DNA from: Chloroflexota bacterium
GTDB lineage: Bacteria > Chloroflexota > UBA11872
Assembly (NCBI GenBank): GCA_022821905.1
Contig: JAJECS010000020.1
Location: forward strand, 112,987-176,986
Length of the DNA stretch: 64,000 nt
Direction: 5' to 3'
Shown here: one piece after another, positions 53,429-63,876 of the stretch
Position numbering within the stretch: position 1 is the first letter of the stretch
Layout: each line of letters begins with the position of its first letter
Made by a program: the position numbers and the translations under genes
Notes under the pieces: generated by a model
The model's input: only the letters and a program-made list of their open reading frames with translations
Told to the model about the DNA's origin: nothing
Databases searched by the model: none

Positions 53429-54613
53429 ATGCCCAACCCAAACGTCACCCCCCTGGCCCAGGACTTCGTGATCGCGGCTCGCGTGCCCGATCCCGAGCGC
53501 TATTTCTTCCACGACCCGAACCTGGCCCGGCTGGACGACGGCACGCTGATCGTCGCGGCGCCGCTGTGGGGGCGGAAGGGCGCGAATGTCGGGCGCTCGC
53601 TGCGGATGGTGCGCAGCGCCGACGGCGGCGCGACCTGGACCGACCTGCCCACGCTGCCCTACGAGGAAGGACGGCCTTTCGTCGTCGACGGCCAACTCTT
53701 CATGTTCGTGCAGGAGCGGACTCACCGCGATTTCCAGATCGTCACCAGCGACGACCGCGGGGACACGTGGACCGAGCCGCGCACCGTCATCGAGGGACCG
53801 CTCTGGAACATCTCCACGGCGCAGGTCGTCCGTCCCGATGCGCTCTACTGGGCCATGGACCATGACTCCGCCGGGATCGACTACAAGGGCAAGGTCATGG
53901 TGCGCTGGGACCGCGCCAAGTCACCGTTCGACCCCGACGCCTGGTCGCTCTCCAACGTCGTGCCGCTCCCGGAGCTGCCGGCGGCCCTCACGCGCGGGCT
54001 CTACCCCTCGGACGGCAGCTCGAAGCTCCATCGAAGCTCGCCATCGCCGTTCGTCTGGCTGGAGCCCAATACGGTCGAGGTCGGCGGCACGATCCGCGTC
54101 TTCATCCGGTCGGTCATCGACAACTACGCCACGGCCAACGTTGCAGCCGTGCTCGACTACGACGAAGCGACCAACGAGTTGCGCTTCACCCAATTCACGT
54201 CCTGGCCCGGCGGCCAGTGCAAGTTCTTCGTCATCAACGACGAGCCGCACCGCATGTACTGGATGCTGAGCAACCTGGTAACCAACTCACAGGACATCCT
54301 CGGATGGGGCGGCCGCATGTGGGAGACCGGATTCATGGGCGGGCCGGGCAACGAGCGCCGCTGGCTCTTCCTGCACTACAGCATCGACTGCCTCAACTGG
54401 TTTCCCGCGGGCTGCGTGGCGCGCTGGCCCGACAGCGTCCTCCGCAGCTTCATGTATCCCAGCGCGGCCATCGACGGCGACGACCTGGTCATCCTGTCCC
54501 GCACCAGCCGCGACGCCGCCAACCAGCACGACGCCGACCTCTGCACCATTCACCGCGTGCGCAGCTTCCGCTCGCTGGCGATGGATCTGCATCGCGGCGG
54601 TCTGGCGGATTAG
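53429..54613 (+). CDS. Sialidase/BNR-repeat-like beta-propeller protein
   Basis: The 394-residue protein has two Asp-box-like turns (SADGGATWTDLP and SDDRGDTWTEP), the mark of six-bladed sialidase-type propellers, followed by further blades (GTIRVFIRSVIDNYATANVA, CTIHRVRSFRSLAMD). The Arg triad and Tyr/Glu pair of true sialidases cannot be assigned, so it may be another exo-glycosidase or lyase. No signal peptide is visible. The ATG at 53429 is chosen over an in-frame TTG at 53417. It lies between the SDR and MDR genes. Confidence 0.75.
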   Translation: MPNPNVTPLAQDFVIAARVPDPERYFFHDPNLARLDDGTLIVAAPLWGRKGANVGRSLRMVRSADGGATWTDLPTLPYEEGRPFVVDGQLFMFVQERTHRDFQIVTSDDRGDTWTEPRTVIEGPLWNISTAQVVRPDALYWAMDHDSAGIDYKGKVMVRWDRAKSPFDPDAWSLSNVVPLPELPAALTRGLYPSDGSSKLHRSSPSPFVWLEPNTVEVGGTIRVFIRSVIDNYATANVAAVLDYDEATNELRFTQFTSWPGGQCKFFVINDEPHRMYWMLSNLVTNSQDILGWGGRMWETGFMGGPGNERRWLFLHYSIDCLNWFPAGCVARWPDSVLRSFMYPSAAIDGDDLVILSRTSRDAANQHDADLCTIHRVRSFRSLAMDLHRGGLAD

Positions 54614-54696
54614 CGCCCCCTCTCGCCTCCCCGACTGCCCACTGGCATCATGGTCCCGCCGCACCGGCGCATCGCCGCCCCGCATGGAGTCGACGC

Positions 54697-55683
54697 ATGA
54701 GGCGCCTGGTGAAACCGGCCGGTCGCTACAACCTGGCGTTCGAAGAGGTTCCGATTCCCGAGCCCGGCCCTAGCGAGGTGCGGGTCAAGGCCGTGCGAAG
54801 CCTCATCAGCCGCGGGTCCGAGATCGGCCGGCGCTACACCCGCGAAGAAGCCATCGACCCCCAGATGATGGGCTACTCGATGTCCGGCATCGTGGACGCC
54901 GTCGGCGAGTCCGTCACGAACTTGAGCATCGGCGACCGTGTCGTGATCTCGGCGCCGCACGCGGACTACGTCATTCGGGACGCCACTGTCGACTCTCCCG
55001 AGGGCCGCCCGCTCGTCTATCCCATCGATCCGCGGGTGGACTTCGACGCCGCGCCCTACTGGTCGCTCGTCAGCGGCTGCGTCACCTGGGCCGTCGGTGA
55101 GGAAGCCAAGCCAGCCGACACCATCGTCATCGTCGGCCAGGGCCTCGTCGGCAGCCTGCTGGTGCAGGTGCACAAGGCCAACGGCATCCGCCGCGTGGTA
55201 GCGATCGACGCGCTGGACCTGCGCTGCGACCTGGCGCACAAGCTCGGCGCCGACATCGTGATCAACGCCGCCCGCGAGGACCCCGTGCGGGCCGTCCACA
55301 AGCTCACCGGCGGCGCGGGAGCTGAAATCGTGGTCTACGCCGTGGGCGGTCCCGCCGGTCCCAAGGCCTTCGACCAGAGCCTGGACATGCTCGCGCGCGG
55401 CGGGCTGCTACATCTGGTCGGTCGCTACGAGGACGCGGCGCTGCCATTCTGGAGCCACAAGTTCGCCGGCAAGCGCATGTTCGAGGGCTACTTCGTGCGT
55501 TCCAAGGGCATGGCGGAAGCCAAGCGAGGCATGGACCTCATGGCCACGGGCGCAATCAATACCGACCTGATGACCACCCACCGGTTCGCATTCAGCGACG
55601 CGCCCGCGGCGTTCGACCTACTCTATAACCGCGCCGGCGAGACCCTCGGCGTGCTGCTCGACTGGACGCTCGAGGACACATAG
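54697..55683 (+). CDS. MDR-superfamily dehydrogenase, zinc-site-less, copy 1
   Basis: The 328-residue protein has the GroES-like N-terminal part (VRVKAVRSLISRGSEIGRRY) and Rossmann motif IVGQGLVGSLLVQV. The Cys/His zinc ligands of alcohol dehydrogenases are replaced by ISRGSE, so catalysis is probably zinc-independent or uses other residues. The start at 54697 is the ATG that aligns with the paralogue at 55722. Together with that copy it forms a tandem pair 38 bases apart. The substrate is probably a sugar-derived alcohol, inferred only from the operon. Confidence 0.82.
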   Translation: MRRLVKPAGRYNLAFEEVPIPEPGPSEVRVKAVRSLISRGSEIGRRYTREEAIDPQMMGYSMSGIVDAVGESVTNLSIGDRVVISAPHADYVIRDATVDSPEGRPLVYPIDPRVDFDAAPYWSLVSGCVTWAVGEEAKPADTIVIVGQGLVGSLLVQVHKANGIRRVVAIDALDLRCDLAHKLGADIVINAAREDPVRAVHKLTGGAGAEIVVYAVGGPAGPKAFDQSLDMLARGGLLHLVGRYEDAALPFWSHKFAGKRMFEGYFVRSKGMAEAKRGMDLMATGAINTDLMTTHRFAFSDAPAAFDLLYNRAGETLGVLLDWTLEDT

Positions 55684-55721
55684 CCAGGGCCCAACACGGG
55701 GCCGCGAGCAAGGAGGACGAC

Positions 55722-56708
55722 ATGAAGCGAATGGCAAAGCCCGAGGGACGGGGCAACGTGATGCTCGAGGACGCCCCGGTTCCCGAGCCGGGCTACGGAC
55801 ATGTGCGCGTCAAGGCCGTGCGCAGCCTCATCAGCCGCGGCTCGGAGATCGGCCGGCGCTACGTCATGGATGAGGCCATCGACCCGCAGATGATGGGCTA
55901 TTCCATGGCCGGCGTGGTGGATGCGCTGGGCGAAGGCGTCGAGCACCTGACCATCGGTGACCGCGTGGGCGCCGTCGCACCGCACGCGCAATACGTGGTG
56001 GTCGCTGGCATTCCCGAAGTGCAGGGCAAGATCCCCGAGATCTTCCCGCTCACGCCCGGCGTCACCTGGGACCAGGCGCCCTACTGGATGCTCGGAGCCT
56101 CGGCGGTGCGCTGGGTGGACATCGCCCCATTCGAGCGCGACAACGTCATCGTCGTCCTCGGCCAGGGCCTGGTCGGCAGCCTCATGCTCCAGGTCTTGCG
56201 CGCGATCGGCGGCGTGCGCCTCGTCGCGGTCGACGCCGCGCCCTTGCGCTGCGAGCTTGCCGCCGAGCTAGGCGCGGACCACGTCGTCAACGCGGCCGAG
56301 GAAGACCCCGTGGCGGCGGTCAGACGGCTCTCCAACGGCGTCGGCGCCGAGCTCGTCGTCTACGCCGTGGGCGGACCGGCCGGCCCGCGGGCCTTCGAGC
56401 AGGGCATGGACATGCTCTCCAGCGGCGGCACGCTGCATCTGATCGGCAAATACGAGCATCAAACCCTGCCGCTCACCTCCGACGTCATCCAGGGCCGTCG
56501 CATCCTGGGCGGCTATTTTGGCGGCCAGTGGCACGCCGGCTCGGCGCGGCGGGCGCTGGCGCTGCTCGAATCGGGCGCCCTCGACGCCGACCGCATGACG
56601 ACGCATCACTTCCCGTACACGCGGGCGCCCGAGGCCTTCCACCTGCTGCACGACCACACGGACCAGACCCTGGGCGTGTTGCTCGATTGGGACGTCGACG
56701 AGAGCTAG
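55722..56708 (+). CDS. MDR-superfamily dehydrogenase, zinc-site-less, copy 2
   Basis: The 328-residue tandem paralogue of the protein at 54697 is the same length and shares AVRSLISRGSEIGRRY, EAIDPQMMGYSM and GQGLVGSLMLQVL. Divergence is strongest after residue 75 in the substrate-facing part, so the copies may have different substrates or form a heterodimer. AAGGAGG lies six bases upstream of the ATG. It ends the operon that starts at 50974; a palindrome separates it from the convergent transaldolase gene. Confidence 0.83.
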   Translation: MKRMAKPEGRGNVMLEDAPVPEPGYGHVRVKAVRSLISRGSEIGRRYVMDEAIDPQMMGYSMAGVVDALGEGVEHLTIGDRVGAVAPHAQYVVVAGIPEVQGKIPEIFPLTPGVTWDQAPYWMLGASAVRWVDIAPFERDNVIVVLGQGLVGSLMLQVLRAIGGVRLVAVDAAPLRCELAAELGADHVVNAAEEDPVAAVRRLSNGVGAELVVYAVGGPAGPRAFEQGMDMLSSGGTLHLIGKYEHQTLPLTSDVIQGRRILGGYFGGQWHAGSARRALALLESGALDADRMTTHHFPYTRAPEAFHLLHDHTDQTLGVLLDWDVDES

Positions 56709-56737
56709 GAAGGGTCTGAGTAAGTCGTTCGGCCCTA

Positions 56738-56789
56738 CCCCAATCCGTTCGCCCTGAGCTTGTCGAAGGGAGCACCGAACGGATTGGGG
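56738..56789 (+). repeat. Dispersed palindrome, copy 3 (possible bidirectional terminator)
   Basis: CCCCAATCCGTTCG pairs with CGAACGGATTGGGG around a 24-base loop holding CCCTGAGCTTGTCGAAGG, nearly as at 24900. The left flank (GGAAGGGTCTGAGTAAG) also resembles that copy. It lies between genes ending at 56708 (plus) and 56829 (minus). Confidence 0.85.
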
Positions 56790-56828
56790 CCCACGTTTGC
56801 CACGGGACTTAGCGTGTACAAAGGCTCG

Positions 56829-57602
56829 CTAGCCGCGCGGCGTCCCCACCAGGGATTCGGTCGCCGCGGGCGCGTCGACGACGCCTTCGAGGGCGCCTTT
56901 CGCCTCCATCTGGTCCCAGTGGCGGCGGAACGTGGCGTTCCACTCCGCCGTACCCGGATGGAGCAGCATGTCCTCGAATGTCGCCGGCGAGATCACGATG
57001 CCGTCGCAGCCGGCGCGAATGGCGGTGTCGGCGGCGATGGTCGTGCGCACGATGCCCGCCGCCAGATAGGGAGAGTCTTCGCCGCTGCGCCCGATCACGC
57101 GCACGATGTCGCCGATGATCTTGCCGGCGTCCGCCCCCGCGTCGATCTGCGGTCCCGTAAACGGCGCGATGTAGGCCGCGCCCGCCGCCGTTGCGGCCAC
57201 GGCCTGGCTGACGGAAAACGTCGTCGTGACCATGCTCAGGTGGCCCTCGGCCTTCAGGTGAACCACCGCGCGCAGCCCTTTCATGGTGCAGGGGATCTTG
57301 AGCACCACGCGCGGCGACATTGCGGTGAAGACTCGCGAGACCCGCTCGATCTCCTCGGTGGAATCGCCATCGACCTCAACCACGAGCGGACCGTCGTGCG
57401 GCAGATTCAGGTACCGCTCGATCACCCGGATCATGGGGCCGTAGGAGTCCGTGAGCTGATCCAGCACAATGGTGTTTGTGACCAGCCCAACCACCCCGAG
57501 CTCGAGATAATCGCGAATCTCGGCCGGGTCGCCCCACAGCCAGATTCCCACCGGGTCCTTGTGTCCCCGTGGGAACCGCGGCGCCGTGTGAGACTTGTCC
57601 AT
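56829..57602 (-). CDS. Transaldolase-family aldolase
   Basis: The 257-residue protein resembles small transaldolases and fructose-6-phosphate aldolase: GVVGLVTNTIVL, the Schiff-base Lys102 in VVLKIPCTMKGLRAV, and AYIAPFTGPQIDAGADAGK. It is slightly longer than the usual 215-220 residues of that branch, with extra sequence at both ends. It could cleave a keto-sugar phosphate produced by the facing operon (50974-56708). It is divergent from the gene at 57666, with 63 bases between. Confidence 0.83.
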   Translation of the reverse strand: MDKSHTAPRFPRGHKDPVGIWLWGDPAEIRDYLELGVVGLVTNTIVLDQLTDSYGPMIRVIERYLNLPHDGPLVVEVDGDSTEEIERVSRVFTAMSPRVVLKIPCTMKGLRAVVHLKAEGHLSMVTTTFSVSQAVAATAAGAAYIAPFTGPQIDAGADAGKIIGDIVRVIGRSGEDSPYLAAGIVRTTIAADTAIRAGCDGIVISPATFEDMLLHPGTAEWNATFRRHWDQMEAKGALEGVVDAPAATESLVGTPRG

Positions 57603-57665
57603 GCCCCTATCCTACGCGCGCAATCTGTCGATGAAAACCGCGCCCCGCACTGAATCCGGCGCCGC

Positions 57666-59480
57666 ATGACGCTCGCCAGCCTCCTGAGCCTTCCGCGAGA
57701 TCGAAACGCCTTGTCGCTGCCCGAGGCTCCCTGGCCGCGAACGCTGGTGGTTGCCGGAACGGCCGCCGTGCTGGCATTCGGCGCCACGCGGGTCTTCGCG
57801 ATCCAGCCGGCAGCCGGCGCCGTGGTGCTGGGCATGCTCGCCATCGCCGCCGCGCAGGTCGGCGCACGGCCCGGGCCGGCGCTGGTCGTGGGAGTTATTG
57901 CCGCCATCTGGAACGACGTCGTCGCCCTGCCGCAGGCGCTGGCGGGCTTCGTCGGGCCGGCTCTCGTCATTGAGTTGTGGGCGGCATTTCTGCGGGCTCG
58001 TCCACGCATGCCGTTGCGGCGGAAAGTGGTGGCCGACCTGTGCCTCATGTCCCTCGCCCTCGGCAGCCCCGTCGCCATCGGCTTCACCGCGGGGCCCGGC
58101 TACGTCGATTTGGACGCCGTCCCCGAGTTCCGTCGCTACATCATCGACCTGACGGCGATCGGGCTGGCATACGTCGGCCTACTCGCCGCGGCCACGGTCA
58201 TGCTCGGTCGCGGGCTGCGATGGCTGCGGGTGCAAACGAAGCGTCGACGGGCCTACACGCAAGACTTGGCCGAGCAAAGCGCCCAGCGTTCGCAACAAGC
58301 CGTGCGCGCTTCGCCGAGCCTGCTTCCGCGCGCGCCGGCGGGCGTCGCGATACCCTTCGTTCGCCAGCAACCGAGGCACACGCTCGTGGATCGTCCCCCG
58401 CGAACCATCGACGAAATCGACACACCCGCCGCCATCATCGACCTGGACCTCGTCAAGCAGAACATCAAGACCCTCGAGGACTTCGTGCGATTCCGTCCGG
58501 TGCACACGCGTCCCCACGCCAAGACCCACAAGACTCCGGCCATCGGGCGCCTGCAAGTGCAGGCGGGGGCGGTGGGCCTCACCTGCGCCAAGGTCGGCGA
58601 GGCCGAGGCCATGGTCGATGGCGGCATCGAGGACGTACTGATCGCCAACCAGGTCGTCGGCCCCATCAAGATCGAGCGCATGTGCCGGCTGGCGCAACGT
58701 GCGCGCGTCGGGGTGGAAGTGGACGACCCCGTCAACGTCGACGAGATCTCGGCGGCGGCGCAGCGCCACGGCGTGACAATCGGCGTCGTCGTGGAGATTG
58801 ACGTCGGCGGACCCCGCGGCGGCGTCCAGCCGCACGATCCCGCCCTCGCCCTCGCGCGCCGCGTCATGGACCGCCCTGGCCTCGAGTTCACCGGCCTCAT
58901 GGCCTATGAGGGCCACACCGTCGGCATCGAGGACTGGGACGAGCGCAACGCGGCCGCCCGCGCCGCCCTGGCGCCGGTCATTGAAACCCGCGAGCTGTGC
59001 GAGGCCGAGGGCATTCCCGTACGCGAGGTCACCGGCGGCGCCACCAACACCTTCGACATCACCGGCACCATCAACGGCTGGACCGAGCTGCAGGCCGGCA
59101 CCTACGTGACCATGGACGCCTGGTTCCGACCGCACGCCGGACACGCCTTTACCCAAGCCTTCTGGATCCTCACCAGCGTCACCAGCCGGGCCAAGCCGGG
59201 CTACGTGCACCTCGACGGAGGACGAAAGTCGATTGCCTTCGAGCCGTCGGGCACTCCCGTGATCGACGACCCGGAGGGCCTGGAAATCGAGGTGGTGGCC
59301 GAAGAGCACCTGCACGTCAAGATGCTCGACGGCGCTCCCGACCTGCGGCCCGGCGATCAGGTGCGCGTGACGCCCTGGCATGGCTGCGGCACGTTCAACC
59401 TGCACGACACCCTTTACGTGCTGCAGGACGACGAGGTCGTGGACATCTGGCCCATCAGCGGACGCGGACGGTTCACCTAA
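57666..59480 (+). CDS. Membrane domain fused to a D-threonine-aldolase/D-serine-deaminase-like PLP enzyme
   Basis: The 604-residue frame has no internal stop. Residues 1-200 form five hydrophobic segments (for example AAVLAFGATRVFAIQPAAG, LTAIGLAYVGLLAAATVMLG); residues about 245-604 are an alanine-racemase-type barrel with PLP lysine Lys286 (TRPHAKTHK) and C-terminal metal ligands His572 and Cys574 (PWHGCGTFN), as in D-threonine aldolase and DSD1. These enzymes act on D-3-hydroxy amino acids and are normally soluble, about 370 residues long. GTG at 58386 could start a separate enzyme, so both a fusion and a free form are possible. Confidence 0.78.
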   Translation: MTLASLLSLPRDRNALSLPEAPWPRTLVVAGTAAVLAFGATRVFAIQPAAGAVVLGMLAIAAAQVGARPGPALVVGVIAAIWNDVVALPQALAGFVGPALVIELWAAFLRARPRMPLRRKVVADLCLMSLALGSPVAIGFTAGPGYVDLDAVPEFRRYIIDLTAIGLAYVGLLAAATVMLGRGLRWLRVQTKRRRAYTQDLAEQSAQRSQQAVRASPSLLPRAPAGVAIPFVRQQPRHTLVDRPPRTIDEIDTPAAIIDLDLVKQNIKTLEDFVRFRPVHTRPHAKTHKTPAIGRLQVQAGAVGLTCAKVGEAEAMVDGGIEDVLIANQVVGPIKIERMCRLAQRARVGVEVDDPVNVDEISAAAQRHGVTIGVVVEIDVGGPRGGVQPHDPALALARRVMDRPGLEFTGLMAYEGHTVGIEDWDERNAAARAALAPVIETRELCEAEGIPVREVTGGATNTFDITGTINGWTELQAGTYVTMDAWFRPHAGHAFTQAFWILTSVTSRAKPGYVHLDGGRKSIAFEPSGTPVIDDPEGLEIEVVAEEHLHVKMLDGAPDLRPGDQVRVTPWHGCGTFNLHDTLYVLQDDEVVDIWPISGRGRFT

Positions 59481-59483
59481 GGG

Positions 59484-60086
59484 TTACGCACCCGGCGTAC
59501 GAATGTCCGCGGCGCGCCACATGTACCAGGCGCCCACGCTGCGGTACGGCGACCAGGGCGCGCCGATAGCCGTCGCCTCGGCTGGAGTTGGAGTCTCGTC
59601 CAAGCCGTAGGCGACTTGCATTCCGCGCCGCACGCCGAGGTCTCCCACCGGCAGCACGTCCAGCCGGCCCAGCTGAAACACCAGGAACATCTGCGCGGTC
59701 CACTCTCCGACGCCGCGGACCACCGTGAGCCGCTCGATCACTTCCCGGTCGTCGCTCGCCGCCAGCGCTCGCAGGTCCAGCCGTCCCTCCTGAAGATGCT
59801 GGGCCAGGTCGCGCAGGTATCCGGCCTTCTGTCGGGACACGCCCGCGGTGCGAAACTCCTCGTCGGTCGTCGCCAGCAACTCTTCGGGGGTCGGGTATCG
59901 CTCGTCCGACCCGTGGAGCGCCAGCAGGCGGCCCAGGATGGCGCTGGCCGCAGCCCCAGCCAGTTGCTGGAACATGATGCTGCGGATCAGCGCCTCGTAC
60001 GGATCGCCCGGATCGCGCGGTCTGAATGCACCGTGCGTCTCGATCAGCCGTCCGAGCACCTCGTCCACCCGGCCCAAATGCCGCAT
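59484..60086 (-). CDS. DNA-3-methyladenine glycosylase II-like HhH-GPD protein
   Basis: The 200-residue protein has the HhH-GPD core: ALIRSIMFQQLAGAAASAI, the hairpin VVRGVGEWTAQMFLVF, and the catalytic Asp in LPVGDLGVRRG. It removes alkylated purines from DNA. It lacks the N-terminal AlkA domain of E. coli, as is usual in short forms. Its stop lies three bases past the convergent stop at 59480. Single gene. Confidence 0.87.
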   Translation of the reverse strand: MRHLGRVDEVLGRLIETHGAFRPRDPGDPYEALIRSIMFQQLAGAAASAILGRLLALHGSDERYPTPEELLATTDEEFRTAGVSRQKAGYLRDLAQHLQEGRLDLRALAASDDREVIERLTVVRGVGEWTAQMFLVFQLGRLDVLPVGDLGVRRGMQVAYGLDETPTPAEATAIGAPWSPYRSVGAWYMWRAADIRTPGA

Positions 60087-60261
60087 GGCCTCGCGGGCGA
60101 CGTCGTCAGGGCGCGCGGAGATGGTCGGAGTTCTCTAGCGGCCAGGCCCAGGACTGCCCGCGGCAGCGGAAAAGATCCGAACGCAGCGCCCGCCCTCGAC
60201 GCCGCTCACGCGTCGCACGCTGAAGCGCCGCCGCCAGCCGCCCGGGCCATGACGGTGACTG

Positions 60262-61029
60262 CTACGGCTCGATTTGCAGATATCGGGCCTGGACCCAGTT
60301 CCCGTCGTCCAGCTCGCGCCACGCGATGCCGTCGACAACCTCGATGGCGCCGGTCAGCGTCACCTCTGAGTCGCCGTAGGCCACGTACTGCACCGTGCTC
60401 GTCTCGGCGTCTGGCACGTCGCGCACATTCAGGCCGTCTGCCGGAATCACCACGGCCACGCCGGCGTGCTCCACGTCGGCGAAAGCGCCCCGACCCAGCC
60501 ATGTCTCGGAAACCCAGTTTCCGTCGGCCGTTTCGCGCCACGCGCCGTCGTCCAGGTTCACCACCACGCCCGTGACCTCGATTTCGTCGTTCTCGCGCAC
60601 CACGTACTCGACCTCGCTGCCCTCCACACCGGCCTGGTTGCGCACGTTGAGGACGTCGGCGATCACCAGCGCCAGCACCGGCACGACCACGGGCGTGGGC
60701 TCGGGCTCGGGCGTCGCCGCGGGCGTCGGGGCGGGCGTCGGCGTAGGTTCAGGCGTCGGCGTGGGACTCGGCACTGGAACCGGCGTCGGCGTAGCAACTG
60801 GCACCGGGGTATCGGTCGGAACTGGCACCGGCGTCGGCTCCGGCGTGGGCGCGGCGGTCGTTGCCTCCGGCGTCGGAGAGGTCGCCCCCCCAATCACCAC
60901 AACGGTCGCGGTCGGGACCGGCTCGCTGCCGGAATCCGTTCCGGGCGCATCGCACGCCGCGAGGACCAGAGCGCCGACAACGGCGACGGCCAGGATGATC
61001 GTCCAACGCAGGCGGGGAATTGACATCAC
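60262..61029 (-). CDS. Lipoprotein with Pro/Thr stalk and two SH3b-like domains
   Basis: The 255-residue protein has a lipobox ending LAAC (Cys26), a proline/threonine-rich spacer over residues 46-113 ([11 protein letters not shown] repeats), then two SH3b-like repeats marked by LNVRNQAG...[16 protein letters not shown] and LNVRDVPD...[18 protein letters not shown]3b domains bind cell-wall peptides or glycans, so it is likely a surface-anchored wall-binding protein. GGAGG lies eight bases before the GTG at 61029; the ATG at 61026 is the alternative. A 24-bp tandem repeat lies upstream. Confidence 0.82.
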   Translation of the reverse strand: MMSIPRLRWTIILAVAVVGALVLAACDAPGTDSGSEPVPTATVVVIGGATSPTPEATTAAPTPEPTPVPVPTDTPVPVATPTPVPVPSPTPTPEPTPTPAPTPAATPEPEPTPVVVPVLALVIADVLNVRNQAGVEGSEVEYVVRENDEIEVTGVVVNLDDGAWRETADGNWVSETWLGRGAFADVEHAGVAVVIPADGLNVRDVPDAETSTVQYVAYGDSEVTLTGAIEVVDGIAWRELDDGNWVQARYLQIEP

Positions 61030-61057
61030 GACGCGTCCCTCCTGGGGAATCCTTGAA

Positions 61058-61105
61058 GTCTAGCGCGCTGAACAGTGGTAACTGTAGCGCGTTTAACAAT
61101 GGTAA
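61058..61105 (-). repeat. 24-bp tandem repeat upstream of the SH3 lipoprotein gene
   Basis: Two head-to-tail units of 24 bases share AGCGCG and TGGTAA and match at most positions. The junction contains ACAGT-GGTA-ACTGT, an inverted repeat at 61072-61085. It lies 29 to 76 bases upstream of the start at 61029, so it may be a regulator site. Confidence 0.6.
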
Positions 61106-61207
61106 CCGCGACTTCACTTCGGCCATGGCACGGCGTCACCCGCCGCCGAGACGCCCAGCGCCGCGGCGCCCGGCTCGTCAGTCCGGCCCGGCAGCCCAAC
61201 GGCGTCC

Positions 61208-61885
61208 CTAAATCCACTCGCCGGCGCGCCTCGCCCGGGTCACCAGCGCCCGCACGCGATCGGCGTCGGTCATCAGCGGCTCGTAGAACTCGACGAATTG
61301 CGCCACGCATTCGTCCACGCTCGTCTCCGACGTGTCGATCTCGATCTTGTTGCGAATCAGCGACGCCGCGTGCTGCTTCGCGAACTGCTCCAGCACGAAC
61401 TCCACGTCGGCCTCCTGGATCGTCTGAATGCGATGCGGCGTCTCGCGCATGCGGCGCCGAATGACCTCGGGCGAGGCCTTCACGTGAATCTCGATGAGAT
61501 CCGGCGCCAGGTCGACGAGTCGCTCCTCCGTGTGGCGCGCGAACTCCGTGCGCTCGGCGTATTGGCCCTCGCCGCCATAGCCGTAGTACAGCGGCGCGTA
61601 CACCGCATCCTCCAGATGCATGCCCACCATGAAGTGGTCCGGATAGGCGAAAAACCCTGGTTGCAGGTGGTATTCGATCTGGTACCGCTGGAACATCTCG
61701 AGGAGTCTCGGTTTCAGCGCTGCGTACTGCGCTTCTTCTTCCTCGGTGAGATTTTTCTCCGGCGTGCCCTTGAAATGGTCATGGATTCCCGGCCTGCCGC
61801 CGAGCGTCTCCTCCACCCATTTGCCGATGGCTTCGGCAAGCGTCGACGTTCCGCTGTATTCGCATCCGGCAATGATGAGCCGCAT
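61208..61885 (-). CDS. P-loop kinase-like protein with altered Walker A
   Basis: The 225-residue protein starts MRLIIAGCEYSGTSTLAEAIG, a P-loop pattern GxxxxG-T-S in which Thr13 sits at the conserved Lys position. The rest resembles adenylate/uridylate-kinase-type folds (DLIEIHVKASPEVIRRRMRETPHR as a lid-like region). Substrate and activity are unknown; without the lysine, nucleotide binding may be altered or lost. The start at 61885 has GAGAGAG seven bases upstream. It is divergent from groEL. Confidence 0.68.
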   Translation of the reverse strand: MRLIIAGCEYSGTSTLAEAIGKWVEETLGGRPGIHDHFKGTPEKNLTEEEEAQYAALKPRLLEMFQRYQIEYHLQPGFFAYPDHFMVGMHLEDAVYAPLYYGYGGEGQYAERTEFARHTEERLVDLAPDLIEIHVKASPEVIRRRMRETPHRIQTIQEADVEFVLEQFAKQHAASLIRNKIEIDTSETSVDECVAQFVEFYEPLMTDADRVRALVTRARRAGEWI

Positions 61886-62101
61886 GGGTTCTCTCTCGCT
61901 GCGTGCGTGGATCCCAGGCCATTGGACCACATTTGGACGCCGCATCCAGGCGCCGCGGCCCACCCAGTCGAGGCGGGGCATTGATCCGGCGGCGAACCAC
62001 CCCTAAAATTGAGCGAAATCGAATTCTCCGCCGCGGCGAACGTCGCGCGGCGGCCCTCAACCAACCCGAGACATCCGGCGCCATGCGCCCGAGAGGAAAC
62101 C

Positions 62102-63808
<1,707 letters not shown>

Positions 63809-63820
63809 CCCCCCGTTCTT

Positions 63821-63844
63821 GCTCCCTTCCGCCTTGAAGGGAGC
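63821..63844 (+). terminator. Hairpin after groEL
   Basis: GCTCCCTTC pairs perfectly with GAAGGGAGC around CGCCTT, 12 bases after the stop. A weak T run follows, so termination is plausible. Confidence 0.65.
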
Positions 63845-63860
63845 TTGGCCCAACCCCTTC

Positions 63861-63876
63861 GTCATTCCCGCGAAGG
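63861..63876 (+). repeat. Truncated copy of the 26-bp palindromic element
   Basis: It reads GTCATTCCCGCGAAGG, the left part of the elements at 29655 and 47559, then diverges (GAGACC). The remaining bases to the window end show no gene. Confidence 0.6.

Noticed and set aside
62000..62101. CIRCE heat-shock operator before groEL
   Set aside because: The TTAGCACTC/GAGTGCTAA inverted repeat is not present in the leader.
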